NCBI RefSeq assembly: GCF_009696145.1
Contig: NZ_VUMO01000009.1
Coordinates: forward strand, 1-64,000
From: Pseudoramibacter porci
GTDB lineage: Bacteria; Bacillota; Clostridia; Eubacteriales; Eubacteriaceae
DNA length: 64,000 nucleotides
Reading direction: 5' to 3'
A program made the position numbers and the translations under genes. This document shows positions 26,553-35,240 of this stretch, piece by piece. Below the pieces are notes generated by a model that did no database searches, was not told the DNA's origin, and saw nothing but the letters and a program-made list of their open reading frames with translations. The stretch's first letter is position 1. Every line of letters begins with the position of its first letter.

Positions 26553-28135
26553 TGGGCGACCAAAAGGCAAAATCCGCGAATGACCGTCTTTCCTTAAGGC
26601 GTTTGGGCGGCCGGCCAAGGCCGTCCGGAAACAGCAAGCAGGTCCTGCCGGCCACACCGGCGGCGAGACGCTACGCCCAGGAAAAGGGCGTTGACCTCCA
26701 GGAGCTGTCCGAAATCGGAATGGAACGGCGCATTACGGAACGGGATATCGATATTTATTTAGAAAAAAAGAAAATTTTTGAAAAACGGGCCCAGAACGGG
26801 CGCCGTCAGGATATGCAGGAAACCCTCGATCAGCCGGAAGAGCCGAAACTCGAAACGGCGGCAGCGGATACAGCGCAGCCGGCCGATCAGCCGGCGCCAG
26901 ATGAACCGGCGGAGCACACGCCGGAAGAAGCCGCCGCTGAAGGGGAACCTGAAGGGGCCGCTGAGGAAGCACAGGCGGCAGACGAAACAGCAGCGCCGGC
27001 GGAAGCGGATGAACTGGCAGGCGGGGCGCAGGATCAATCCACCGGGTTTCATCTGGACGATTTTGATCCCAACGACGTCAGTGTGGTCAGCGTATCGCCC
27101 TTGGCCCGAGAGCTCGCCGAGGAACACCATGTCGATTTATCGAAGCTCGCTCCGGGAAGCGGCCCCAACGGGCGCATCGTCCGCTACGATGTCCGCCAAT
27201 GGCTGAAAACCCATCCCGATGCGGCCGAAGAGACGAAGCCGCCGAAGGAAGACGCGGCTGTGAAGGCCGAAACGCAGGCCGAGGCAGAGCCAGCTGCGCC
27301 GAAGGAAGCACCCCAGACGCCTTCGACGCACGGGGATCAGCCAAAAGCCCCGTCGCCTCTCGGCCATCACGATCCGGTGGCTGCGAAAATCTATCAGGCC
27401 ATTCGGGACAATATGGAGGATTCTTTCACGCAGAAAGCGCCGCCAAAACGCGCAAAGGCATCAGACGTGGCGGCGTCGGCCATGGCGGAACAGACCTCGC
27501 CCCAAGGGGAGGCGCTCGGCCGTTTGGCGCACCGCGAAGATCCGGACGATGCGGTGGCCATTGGCCCCTACGCGCTGGACATGACGGTGGACGTGACAAA
27601 AATCCACGATGCCTGCCGGAATCAGTCGGAAAAGGACGGCGCGGAGCTGACGGATTACGTCGCCGCGGCGGCCGCGCGCGCGTTGTCCCTGCACCCCAAG
27701 GCCTGCGGGGCGGGCAGAAAAATTGTGCTGATGACCCTCAGCGAAGCCAAAGGACTGGTGTGCACACCGGGAGTTGACGCCGACGATATTGCGTCGCCTA
27801 CGGCCTTCGCCGCACAGCGCGGCCAAGCCCTTCAAGACATTGAAGCCGGCCGGCTGGACGCTTCAGACGACAGCGCCGGGCTTCACATCCTGTCCCTCGG
27901 CCAGGGCGTCGGGGTCAATTATATCTGCGACAAGCAGAAGGCGCCGGTTTTGGCGGTGGGCGCCGTGCGCAAAGATATGCAGATCGGCGGCATGCATTAC
28001 ATCGCCTCGCTGACCCTGTCGCAAAAGCGCGGGGCGGCCAATGTCGCAGCGTCTGTGGCTTTTTTGAACGCGCTGAAGACATTGTTGGAAAATCCGGATG
28101 CGCTCTTTCAAATGAAGCCGAAGGAGGAAAAATGA
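26552..28135 (+). CDS. E2-like protein lacking lipoyl domain and catalytic His
   Basis: About 527 residues. Two peripheral-subunit-binding-like domains are visible: VLPATPAARRYAQEKGVDL (about 32-68) and VSPLARELAEEHHVDL through GPNGRI (about 180-215). They are joined by long Ala/Glu/Pro linkers. No lipoyl domain (no DKA-type lysine hairpin) is present anywhere. The C-terminal third has the E2 acyltransferase fold pattern, ending in SLTLSQKRGAANVA where active enzymes have the HRxxDG motif; Lys492 and Ala496 occupy the His and Asp positions. FLNALKTLLENPDALF afterwards is typical E2. ATG 26552 overlaps the E1beta stop and has GGGGG upstream. Likely a scaffold rather than an acyltransferase (inference). 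Confidence 0.8.
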   Translation: MGDQKAKSANDRLSLRRLGGRPRPSGNSKQVLPATPAARRYAQEKGVDLQELSEIGMERRITERDIDIYLEKKKIFEKRAQNGRRQDMQETLDQPEEPKLETAAADTAQPADQPAPDEPAEHTPEEAAAEGEPEGAAEEAQAADETAAPAEADELAGGAQDQSTGFHLDDFDPNDVSVVSVSPLARELAEEHHVDLSKLAPGSGPNGRIVRYDVRQWLKTHPDAAEETKPPKEDAAVKAETQAEAEPAAPKEAPQTPSTHGDQPKAPSPLGHHDPVAAKIYQAIRDNMEDSFTQKAPPKRAKASDVAASAMAEQTSPQGEALGRLAHREDPDDAVAIGPYALDMTVDVTKIHDACRNQSEKDGAELTDYVAAAAARALSLHPKACGAGRKIVLMTLSEAKGLVCTPGVDADDIASPTAFAAQRGQALQDIEAGRLDASDDSAGLHILSLGQGVGVNYICDKQKAPVLAVGAVRKDMQIGGMHYIASLTLSQKRGAANVAASVAFLNALKTLLENPDALFQMKPKEEK

Positions 28136-29595
28136 TCGAACCCAATTTATCTAAGGAATTAAGCGATAATATTGTGGATATTCCGAGAAATTTTGATATT
28201 GTCGTGGTGGGCGGCGGCATCGTCGGCATTACCGCCGCTGTGGAAGCGGGACGGGCCGGCTACCGGACGGCGCTGGTCGCTGGAGATTTCGGCGGGAAGT
28301 TTTTGAGAGAAGGCATCCCGGCGGGATTTTATCACGAAAACGCGCGGTTTATCCGCCACTGCATGCGCTACCGCGGCCATCACGGCATCGTCATCGGCAA
28401 GCTGTCCCTCGACATGCATCAGCTCGTCGCCGAAAAGGATGAAACGGTGCGCCAGGAGGAAGCCAAGCTGCGCAAACAGCTCGACGACGCCGGCGTGTAC
28501 GTCTTTTCCGGCGCGGGGCGGCCGCTGACCAACGGGATGATCGACGTCAAGGAAGAAAACGGCAATCAGATCCGCCTGACCTGGAAGCGGCTGATCGTCG
28601 CGACGGGGCTCAAAGCTCAGGAACGGGAAACCTTGAAGCATTACACGGAAGTGGTCGAAGACGACAGCGTGTGCGAGTTCAACAAGATTCCCGAAGAGAT
28701 GACCATTTTGGGATCCGGCGTGCGCGCCTGCGAGGCGGCTTCGCTGTTCCAGACCCTCGGCACCCACGTGTCCATTGTCACGGACAAGTCGGCGCTGCTC
28801 AAAAATCTGGACGCTCAGATTGTCGGCCGCCTCGAAGAACAGATGAAGCGCCGGGGCACGAAGGTTTATTTAAAAATGCGCCCGGTGGACATTTATAAAG
28901 ATTCCCTGAAGATGACCCACATTGAGCTGGCGTCGGTGGACGCAGAGGCCGAAAGGAAAGGCGGACGCCCCAAGACCGAGCACACCGTCATCTCCTCGAC
29001 GATTTATGTGCCCACGCTTTACAAGGGCAATTTATCCGGCCTGAGCCAGCTTCGCCTGGACATCGACGACGGATTTATCGTGACGGACAGCTTCAACCGG
29101 ACGTCGCTGAAGCAGGTCTACGCGGTCGGCGGCATTACCGGCCAGTGCCAAATGCCTTACGAAGGGCGGATTCAGGCGAAGATGCTCATCGAAAACCTCG
29201 TGGCCGAGGATCGGGACAAGCCGCGGCGGATGATGGACGTGTATCAAATGCCCCACTTCATTCACACCTTCCCGGAAGTGGCGAGCATCGGCCTGACAAC
29301 CCAGGAAGCGTCCATCGAACACGATGACATCAAGGTCGGCCTCGCGCCCCTCGGCGACGAACCGGGCTCCCTCTTTAAAAACGACAAGCAGGGATTTGTC
29401 AAGGTCATCGTGGACGGCAAATACCACGAAATCCTCGGGGTTCATATCATCGGCGAAAACGCCTGCGAATTCATCGCGCAGGTTCAGGCGCTGATGGTCA
29501 TGGAAGGGACGACCATGGATTTGGCCCGGATCGTTCACCCGATTCCGAGTCTATCCCTCGCCATGGAAGAAGCTTTCGAACAGATTGAACAGTAA
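28132..29595 (+). CDS. E3-like flavoprotein lacking the redox disulfide
   Basis: 487 residues with the dihydrolipoamide dehydrogenase fold: FAD motif VVVGGGIVGITAAVEAGRAG, NAD motif ILGSGVRACEAASLF and the C-terminal dimer domain (FPEVASIGLT). The catalytic GGTCLNxGCIPSK segment reads GGKFLREGIPAGF: the first Cys is Phe57 and the second is deleted. The C-terminal His-Glu pair is gone too: the segment reads HPIPSLSL, with Ile471 and Leu476 in those positions. The AIGDV motif contacting FAD reads AVGGI. It cannot oxidise dihydrolipoamide by the known mechanism. Start overlaps the E2-like stop. Confidence 0.82.
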   Translation: MIEPNLSKELSDNIVDIPRNFDIVVVGGGIVGITAAVEAGRAGYRTALVAGDFGGKFLREGIPAGFYHENARFIRHCMRYRGHHGIVIGKLSLDMHQLVAEKDETVRQEEAKLRKQLDDAGVYVFSGAGRPLTNGMIDVKEENGNQIRLTWKRLIVATGLKAQERETLKHYTEVVEDDSVCEFNKIPEEMTILGSGVRACEAASLFQTLGTHVSIVTDKSALLKNLDAQIVGRLEEQMKRRGTKVYLKMRPVDIYKDSLKMTHIELASVDAEAERKGGRPKTEHTVISSTIYVPTLYKGNLSGLSQLRLDIDDGFIVTDSFNRTSLKQVYAVGGITGQCQMPYEGRIQAKMLIENLVAEDRDKPRRMMDVYQMPHFIHTFPEVASIGLTTQEASIEHDDIKVGLAPLGDEPGSLFKNDKQGFVKVIVDGKYHEILGVHIIGENACEFIAQVQALMVMEGTTMDLARIVHPIPSLSLAMEEAFEQIEQ

Positions 29596-29622
29596 AAAGA
29601 CGTGAAAGAACAGGAGAAAATT

Positions 29623-31215
29623 ATGACGACAAAGCAATCGGCACCGCCGCGGGAATTGGTGGTGGTGCTGGATTTCGGCGGGCAGTACAAGCAGCTCATT
29701 GCCAGACGTGTCCGCGAATGCCAGGTGTACTGCGAAATCCATTCGTACAAAACGCCCATCGACGAGCTCAAGGCCATGGCGCCCAAGGGCATCATCCTGA
29801 CCGGCGGGCCCAACAGCGTGTTTGAAGCCACCTCGCCCACATATCAGAAAGAGCTCTACGAGCTGGGCATTCCGATTCTCGGGATCTGCTACGGCTCCCA
29901 GCTCATGGCCCACACCTTGGGCGGCGAAGTGAAAAAGGCTCCGGTGAGCGAATACGGCCACACGAAGCTGACGATCGACGGACCGGACAGCCTGATCATG
30001 AAGGATGTGGCCGCGGATACCGTCTGCTGGATGAGCCACACGGATTACATCGCCAAGGCGCCGGAAGGCTTCGCCGTGACGGCCCACACGCCCAACTGCC
30101 CGATCGCCGCGATGGAAAATCCGGACAAAAAGCTCTACGCCGTGCAGTTCCACCCGGAAGTGGTCCACACGCCGGAGGGCAAGAAGATGTTGCAGAATTT
30201 CCTGACAAAAGTCTGCGGATGCGCCGGCACCTGGCAGATGAACACCTTTGTGAAAGACACCGTAGCGGCCCTCAAAGAAAAAATCGGAGATGACCGGGTG
30301 CTTTTGGGACTCTCCGGCGGGGTCGACTCGACCGTTACCGCTGTGCTGCTCTCCAAGGCCATCGGCAAGCAGCTGACCTGCGTCTTCGTCGATCACGGGC
30401 TGATGCGCAAGGATGAAGGCGACGAAGTCGAAGCGGTGTTCGGCCCGAAGGGGGATTTCGATTTGAACTTCATCCGGGTCAACGCCGGGGAAACTTATTT
30501 TAAAAAGCTCAAGGGCGTGACCGATCCGGAACAGAAACGGAAAATTATTGGCGCTCTGTTCGTCGAAATCTTCGGCGCAGAAGCCAAAAAGCTGACCGAC
30601 GAAGGCGGCTTTAAATACATGGCCCAGGGGACGATTTACCCCGACGTGGTCGAAAGCGGCGCCGGCAACGGCGGTGCGGTGATCAAATCCCACCACAATG
30701 TGGGCGGCCTGCCGCAGGAAATGGTCGTCGAGCTGGGCTTCGACCAGACCCCCATCGAGCCCCTTCGGGATTTGTTTAAGGACGAAGTGCGAAAAGTGGG
30801 GCTGGAGCTCGGCATTCCGAGAAACCTCGTGTTCCGCCAGCCCTTCCCGGGGCCGGGTCTGGGGATCCGCGTCGTCGGCGAAGTGACGCCGGAAAAGGTG
30901 AAGATCACCCAGGAAGCGGACGCCATCTACCGGGAAGAATTGGAAAAAGCCGGCATCGACATGGGCAAAGGCCAGTTCTTCGCGGCGCTGTCTAATTTGA
31001 GAAGTGTGGGCGTCATGGGCGACGACCGGACTTACGATTACGCGGTGGTGCTGCGGGGCGTGATCACCTCGGATTTCATGACGGCTGAAGCGGCTGAAAT
31101 CCCGTGGTCGGTGCTGCAGACGTGTATGAACCGCATCATCAACGAAGTCAAAGGGGTCAACCGCGTCATGTACGATTTGACCTCCAAGCCGCCAGGAACG
31201 ATTGAGTTAGAATAA
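29623..31215 (+). CDS. guaA: GMP synthase (glutamine-hydrolysing)
   Basis: 530 residues. The glutaminase domain has [11 protein letters not shown], the nucleophile Cys in GICYGSQ, and the QFHPEV His/Glu. The ATP-pyrophosphatase domain has [10 protein letters not shown], and the C-terminal dimer domain ends in the usual PPGTIE. It aminates XMP to GMP. A GTG upstream (29602) would precede the ribosome site AGGAG, so ATG 29623 is the start. Its last codons form the left attachment site of the integrated element, and its own terminator appears to have been displaced to the far end of that element. Confidence 0.97.
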   Translation: MTTKQSAPPRELVVVLDFGGQYKQLIARRVRECQVYCEIHSYKTPIDELKAMAPKGIILTGGPNSVFEATSPTYQKELYELGIPILGICYGSQLMAHTLGGEVKKAPVSEYGHTKLTIDGPDSLIMKDVAADTVCWMSHTDYIAKAPEGFAVTAHTPNCPIAAMENPDKKLYAVQFHPEVVHTPEGKKMLQNFLTKVCGCAGTWQMNTFVKDTVAALKEKIGDDRVLLGLSGGVDSTVTAVLLSKAIGKQLTCVFVDHGLMRKDEGDEVEAVFGPKGDFDLNFIRVNAGETYFKKLKGVTDPEQKRKIIGALFVEIFGAEAKKLTDEGGFKYMAQGTIYPDVVESGAGNGGAVIKSHHNVGGLPQEMVVELGFDQTPIEPLRDLFKDEVRKVGLELGIPRNLVFRQPFPGPGLGIRVVGEVTPEKVKITQEADAIYREELEKAGIDMGKGQFFAALSNLRSVGVMGDDRTYDYAVVLRGVITSDFMTAEAAEIPWSVLQTCMNRIINEVKGVNRVMYDLTSKPPGTIELE

Positions 31216-31216
31216 A
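31204..31216 (+). repeat. attL core at the guaA 3' end
   Basis: GAGTTAGAATAAA includes the guaA stop codon. It matches the right-end copy at 39934-39946 in 11 of 13 positions and in the same orientation. Confidence 0.65.
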
Positions 31217-31274
31217 TCGAGTTGCTTAAAAAAGCCAGTGTTTATGCGGGTTTCAGCGATTTCGATTAGTCTTT

Positions 31275-31293
31275 TGATAACAAATTGATAACA
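31275..31293 (+). repeat. Left arm-type integrase site
   Basis: TGATAACAAATTGATAACA is a doubled GATAACA motif that matches the right-end copy (39815-39833) in 17 of 19 positions. Further GTTATC copies lie nearby (about 31,316-31,327). Confidence 0.55.
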
Positions 31294-31412
31294 GTCATAG
31301 CAAGTGCCATTATTCTTGTTATCCAGTGGTTTATGGGTAACGGAACAATTAACAGGTGGCTTGCAGACTAAAGTTCGGAGCTTGGCTCTGAACAAATTCC
31401 ATATTATAAACT

Positions 31413-31455
31413 AAGCCCTTAGCTGTGGTTAATAACCATAGTTAAGGGCTTTTTT
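31413..31455. terminator. Terminator between guaA and the element's repressor gene
   Basis: AAGCCCTTA, one unpaired base, CTGTGGTT pairs with AACCATAG, one base, TAAGGGCTT around an AAT loop, followed by six T on the plus strand. It sits between guaA and the convergent repressor gene and is part of the element. Confidence 0.8.
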
Positions 31456-31507
31456 GTCGTTGCCAAAGCATCTGTAGGGAGCTGCCAGTGGCAGGTCCTG
31501 TAGGTGC

Positions 31508-32038
31508 TTATTTATCTTTCAAGTGGTCTTTGAATGCTTCCACGAGAGCGTCACTTAATTCCTGTGATGGAACTTTTGCCCAACGCTGTGTGGTGTCGAA
31601 CTCTGGATAATGGTAACGCCAGTTATCGTATTCTTCTCTGTTGATTTCTTCGGAAGATAGCTTGTCTGCCTGTTCTTTCCAAGCATACAGCATTTTGAGG
31701 AGTTCATATGCTTCTCTGCCTTTGTCCTTGTTGACCTTTAAGCATACCTCTCCGTCTGCTTCACTGACAGTAAGACCGTAAATATCTTCAAGGGTAAACA
31801 GAGTGTGCATAAGACCGATATAGCTGTCTATGTCAGGAACATCAAGAGCCTGTGGAGAAACATCAAGCACCTGTGCCAATGCATTTGTAAGGTCTGCTTT
31901 CGGTTTGCGTGTACCAGTTTCGTACTGTGCCAAACGCACATCAGCACTCTTTTCTGGAAAACCGATTGCTGTACCGAGATACTTTTGTGTCATACCACGC
32001 ATTAGTCTGAAAAAATGTATTCTTTCGCTGATAGCCAT
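31508..32038 (-). CDS. XRE-family helix-turn-helix repressor
   Basis: 176 residues. The N-terminal HTH (IHFFRLMRGMTQKYLGTAIGF, then VRLAQYETGTRKPKADL) is a Cro/CI-type DNA-binding domain; the C-terminal half is charged and probably mediates oligomerisation. AAAGGAG precedes the ATG. It is transcribed away from xis/int, with repeated ATGTTTAGT-like sequences in the shared intergenic region, so it probably controls excision. Confidence 0.85.
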   Translation of the reverse strand: MAISERIHFFRLMRGMTQKYLGTAIGFPEKSADVRLAQYETGTRKPKADLTNALAQVLDVSPQALDVPDIDSYIGLMHTLFTLEDIYGLTVSEADGEVCLKVNKDKGREAYELLKMLYAWKEQADKLSSEEINREEYDNWRYHYPEFDTTQRWAKVPSQELSDALVEAFKDHLKDK

Positions 32039-32056
32039 AATGATACGCTCCTTTTA

Positions 32057-32201
32057 TATTTAGTGAAATAAGTATAGCAGAAATGTTTAGTGGAAGTCAA
32101 GAAAAACCGAAACAAAAATGTTTAATATTTTCTTTGCAACCACTTGACAATAGCAAATATGTTTAGTAAAATAAATTACGAATTAAACAAATATGCTTAA
32201 T
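32057..32201. promoter_or_regulatory. Repeated operator-like sites between repressor and xis
   Basis: Five copies of a nine-base motif occur in one orientation: ATATTTAGT (32057), ATGTTTAGT (32083), ATGTTTAAT (32118), ATGTTTAGT (32159) and ATGCTTAAT (32193). The fourth overlaps the -10 of the plus-strand promoter, consistent with repression by the adjacent XRE protein. Confidence 0.55.
32144..32172 (+). promoter_or_regulatory. Strong promoter of the xis-int operon
   Basis: TTGACA (32144-32149) and TAAAAT (32167-32172) with a 17-base spacer, overlapped by an operator repeat. Confidence 0.8.
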
Positions 32202-32202
32202 G

Positions 32203-32486
32203 CGACAACTGAATGACCGTCCGAAAAGCCAAACCGCCAAGACCTCGTCGGAGCAAGTTCCGTATCGTTCGCTTGTGTGCAAGCACAAAAGCTCATTCGC
32301 TGCACTGCTCCTCCTCTTCCCCAAAAGTCTCCGACTTTTCGGGAACCCCTATACGAGCGAGCGCCTGATGTACTGCGGTGCATTGGGACAGCACAGCGCC
32401 TGCCGACAAGCAGGAGTGCCTGTTGGAACTTTAACACGGAGAAAGCGGCAAGCAAAAAATTATTTTAAGAAAGGAAGAAAAAGGAT
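32203..32486 (+). other. Long untranslated leader before xis
   Basis: A leader of about 290 bases, richer in GC than the rest of the element. It contains the hairpin AAAAGTC-TCC-GACTTTT (32323-32339), which lacks a T-run and so is not a terminator. An open frame crosses it but has no ribosome site and looks non-coding. Confidence 0.4.
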
Positions 32487-32675
32487 ATGGAAAACAGATT
32501 TATCCGAGCCGAAGATGTGGCTCAGGAACTAAACGTATCAAAACCTTATGCATATAAACTCATCAGACAATTAAATGAGGAATTGAAAGCAAAGGGCTTT
32601 ATTACGATTGCAGGGCGTGTAAATCGCCAGTATTTTTACGAAAGGCTCTACGGAGCAGGAAAGGGGGAAATGTAA
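32487..32675 (+). CDS. xis: Excisionase / DNA-binding protein
   Basis: 62 residues: FIRAEDVAQELNVSKPYAYKLIRQL is a winged-helix MerR/Xis-type motif, and the remaining basic residues fit a small DNA-bending excisionase. It lies one base upstream of the integrase gene, the usual order in Tn916-like modules. Confidence 0.8.
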   Translation: MENRFIRAEDVAQELNVSKPYAYKLIRQLNEELKAKGFITIAGRVNRQYFYERLYGAGKGEM

Positions 32676-33767
32676 ATGCCGGTATTTAAGAATGAAGATA
32701 ACGGTACTTGGTATGTGATGGCAAGGTATGTGAACTGGAAAGGGGAACGCAAGCAGAAATGCAAGCGTGGCTTTGCTACCAAACGAGAAGCACAGGAATG
32801 GGAAAGAATGTTCAAATTGCAGACTTCTTCAGACCTTGATATGAGTTTTGAAGCCTTTACGGAGCTTTATATCAATGATGTGAAGAACCGTTTGAAGGAA
32901 AACACGTGGCTTACCAAAGAGCATATCATACGCACAAAGATACTTCCGTATTTCGGGAAACTGAAAATCAGCGAGATTTCCACAAAGGAGATTATTACTT
33001 GGCAGAATGAAATGCTTGCCTATCGTGATGAGAAGAAAAAGCCTTATTCACAGACGTATCTGAAAACGCTGCACAATCAGTTGTCCGCCATTTTCAATCA
33101 CGCTGTCCGCTACTATGAACTGCGTTCCAATCCTGCGGCAAAGGTGGGAAATATGGGACGTGAGGAACACAAGGAAATGCTGTTCTGGACAAAGGAAGAA
33201 TACAAGAAATTCTCTTTTGAGATGATGGACAAGCCTGTTTCCTTTTATGCGTTTGAAATGCTTTACTGGTGCGGTATCCGAGAGGGCGAGCTGTTAGCTT
33301 TGACTCCGGCAGATTTCAACTTTGATAAGGAAACAGTCACAATCAATAAATCCTATCAGCGTTTGAAAGGGCAGGATGTGATTACTTCTCCGAAAACGAA
33401 AAAGAGCAACCGCACGATTAAAATGCCGAAGTTTCTGTGTGAGGAAATGAAAGAATATCTCGGTATGCTTTACGGATTGAAGAAGAAAGACCGTATCTTT
33501 ACGGTGACGAAAAGCTATCTTCATCACGAGATGGACAGAGGGGCAAAGGCGGCAGGCGTGAAGCGTATCCGCATTCACGATCTCCGTCACAGCCACATTT
33601 CACTCTTGATTGATATGGGCTTTTCTGCGGTGGCGATTGCTGACCGAGTTGGTCACGAAAGTATTGATATTACTTATCAGTACGCACACCTCTTTCCGTC
33701 AAAGCAGATTGAGATGGCAGAAAAATTAGATGATTTAGGGAAAGGAGATTTTGAAAATGTCAGCTAA
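32676..33767 (+). CDS. int: Tyrosine recombinase (Tn916-type integrase)
   Basis: 363 residues. The N-terminal arm-binding domain (GTWYVMARYVNWKGERKQK) and a SAM-like core-binding domain (about 65-165) precede the catalytic domain with Arg in GIREGEL, Lys near SNRTIKM, HDLRHSH, GHESIDITYQYAHL, which holds the last His and the nucleophile Tyr. All catalytic residues appear present. It is expected to join attL and attR at the guaA 3' end. The stop overlaps the next gene by 11 bases. Confidence 0.94.
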   Translation: MPVFKNEDNGTWYVMARYVNWKGERKQKCKRGFATKREAQEWERMFKLQTSSDLDMSFEAFTELYINDVKNRLKENTWLTKEHIIRTKILPYFGKLKISEISTKEIITWQNEMLAYRDEKKKPYSQTYLKTLHNQLSAIFNHAVRYYELRSNPAAKVGNMGREEHKEMLFWTKEEYKKFSFEMMDKPVSFYAFEMLYWCGIREGELLALTPADFNFDKETVTINKSYQRLKGQDVITSPKTKKSNRTIKMPKFLCEEMKEYLGMLYGLKKKDRIFTVTKSYLHHEMDRGAKAAGVKRIRIHDLRHSHISLLIDMGFSAVAIADRVGHESIDITYQYAHLFPSKQIEMAEKLDDLGKGDFENVS

Positions 33768-34092
33768 GAACAGAGATAACAAAAATCGTTGGAGGAATAT
33801 CACAGTAGGGTTTCGAGTATCGCCCGAAGAAAACGAACTCATTAACAGAGCTGTAGCTCTATCAGGATTGCCAAAACAGGAGTATTGTTACCGCCGTTGC
33901 TTAAATCAGGATGTGGTGGTACAGGGCAATCCGAGAGTGTATAAGGCGTTGAAAACGGAATTTGCCACAGTCCTTGCGGAACTGAAAAGGATTGAAGCAG
34001 GAAAAGGTGTGGATGATGAACTGCTGAGTGTAATAGAACTGATTTCCATTATTCTCGGCGGTTTGAAAGGAGAGGATGCGAATGGAGAATAA
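33757..34092 (+). CDS. MobC-like relaxosome accessory protein
   Basis: About 111 residues. VGFRVSPEENELINRAVALSGL, followed by QEYCYRRCL, is the ribbon-helix-helix/MobC pattern of plasmid mobilization proteins that help the relaxase open oriT. The ATG 33757 has AAAGGAG nine bases upstream; the 33751 TTG is too close to it. Confidence 0.7.
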   Translation: MSAKNRDNKNRWRNITVGFRVSPEENELINRAVALSGLPKQEYCYRRCLNQDVVVQGNPRVYKALKTEFATVLAELKRIEAGKGVDDELLSVIELISIILGGLKGEDANGE

Positions 34093-35236
34093 AAAAGAAA
34101 TGACTATTCCAAATGTATCTGCGGCAACAGATGCGGAACAGTCACTTTCCAAATGTACTGACAATAGTATAGTCAATCAGGATACGGATTTCAAGGGGTA
34201 CGAGCAATCTTTTGAAGAAATGCAAAGGGAAATACTCAGACAGTTAGACCCTTCCTATCTGAAAACAGTATCAATGACAACGCTGTATGATACGGTGTTT
34301 GAGGTTCAGACACCACTTATCGACGGTCTGCTCCAAAGGGGAACTTACCTTTTCGTAGGTTCCCCGAAAGTGGGAAAGAGCTTTATGATGGCACAGCTTG
34401 CCTATCATATCAGCACAGGCACACCGCTTTGGGAGTATAAGGTGCGTAAGGCAACGGTGCTTTATTTTGCCCTTGAAGATGATTACCCACGTTTGCAGAA
34501 GCGATTGTTTCAGATGTTCGGTGCAAAGGAGACAGGCAATCTGTATTTCGCAACGGAATGTAAAACGGTCAATGGCGGACTGGAAGAACAGATAAGAGGG
34601 TTTATGAGGGAACACCCAGACACAGGCTTGATTATCATAGACACCTTAAAGCGTGTGCGTGAAGCAGGCGGAGCAGATTACAGCTACGCAAGTGATTATG
34701 ATGTTGTGGCAAGGCTGAAAGCGTTGGCAGACAGTTACAAGGTTTCAATGCTTATTGTTCATCATACACGCAAACAAAAATCGGAAGATATATTCGATAT
34801 GATTTCAGGCACGAATGGTCTGATGGGTGCGGCAGACGGTGCATTTGTTCTCAGTAAGGACAAGCGTACTTCCAACAATGCCACACTTGATGTTGCTGGC
34901 AGAGACCAGCAGGATATGAAAATCCATCTTGTAAGGGACAGCGAGCGATTGGTGTGGAACTTTGCAAAATCGGAAACGGAGATGTGGAAAGAACCGCCCG
35001 AACCTCTGCTTGAGAAGATAGCGGATACGCTCTTTTCGGAAAGTGACAGATGGGAAGGAACTGCTTCGGAACTTTGCGAAAGGCTTGCGGTGGATATAAA
35101 GCCGAATGTACTTTCTTTAAGGCTCAGTATCAACGCAAGCAGGCTGTTTCGTGATTACGGTATCCGTTATCAGAACAGCCGCACACACGACGGAAGAAAG
35201 GTTTCACTTTGGAAAGAAACCGAGCAGACGGCGTGA
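34082..35236 (+). CDS. RepA-like AAA ATPase/helicase
   Basis: About 384 residues. The RecA-fold ATPase has Walker A GSPKVGKSFMMAQ and Walker B GLIIIDTLKRV, followed by LIVHHTRK, matching RepA/AAA_25 hexameric helicases of plasmids and integrative elements. The C-terminal 100 residues look like a winged-helix domain. ATG 34082 is preferred over 34076 because GAAAGGAGAGG ends too near the latter. It lies just before inverted GTGTCAA repeats, suggesting a replication role for the excised form. Confidence 0.82.
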   Translation: MENKKEMTIPNVSAATDAEQSLSKCTDNSIVNQDTDFKGYEQSFEEMQREILRQLDPSYLKTVSMTTLYDTVFEVQTPLIDGLLQRGTYLFVGSPKVGKSFMMAQLAYHISTGTPLWEYKVRKATVLYFALEDDYPRLQKRLFQMFGAKETGNLYFATECKTVNGGLEEQIRGFMREHPDTGLIIIDTLKRVREAGGADYSYASDYDVVARLKALADSYKVSMLIVHHTRKQKSEDIFDMISGTNGLMGAADGAFVLSKDKRTSNNATLDVAGRDQQDMKIHLVRDSERLVWNFAKSETEMWKEPPEPLLEKIADTLFSESDRWEGTASELCERLAVDIKPNVLSLRLSINASRLFRDYGIRYQNSRTHDGRKVSLWKETEQTA

Positions 35237-35240
35237 CAAA

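Noticed and set aside
24606-29595. Plain annotation as acetoin or pyruvate dehydrogenase operon (acoABCL/pdhABCD)
   Set aside because: Gene order fits, but the lipoyl domain, E2 catalytic motif and E3 disulfide are missing, so the standard names would assert chemistry the sequences do not support.
32200-32532. Open frame in the xis leader
   Set aside because: It has no ribosome site, overlaps the start of xis and runs through hairpins.
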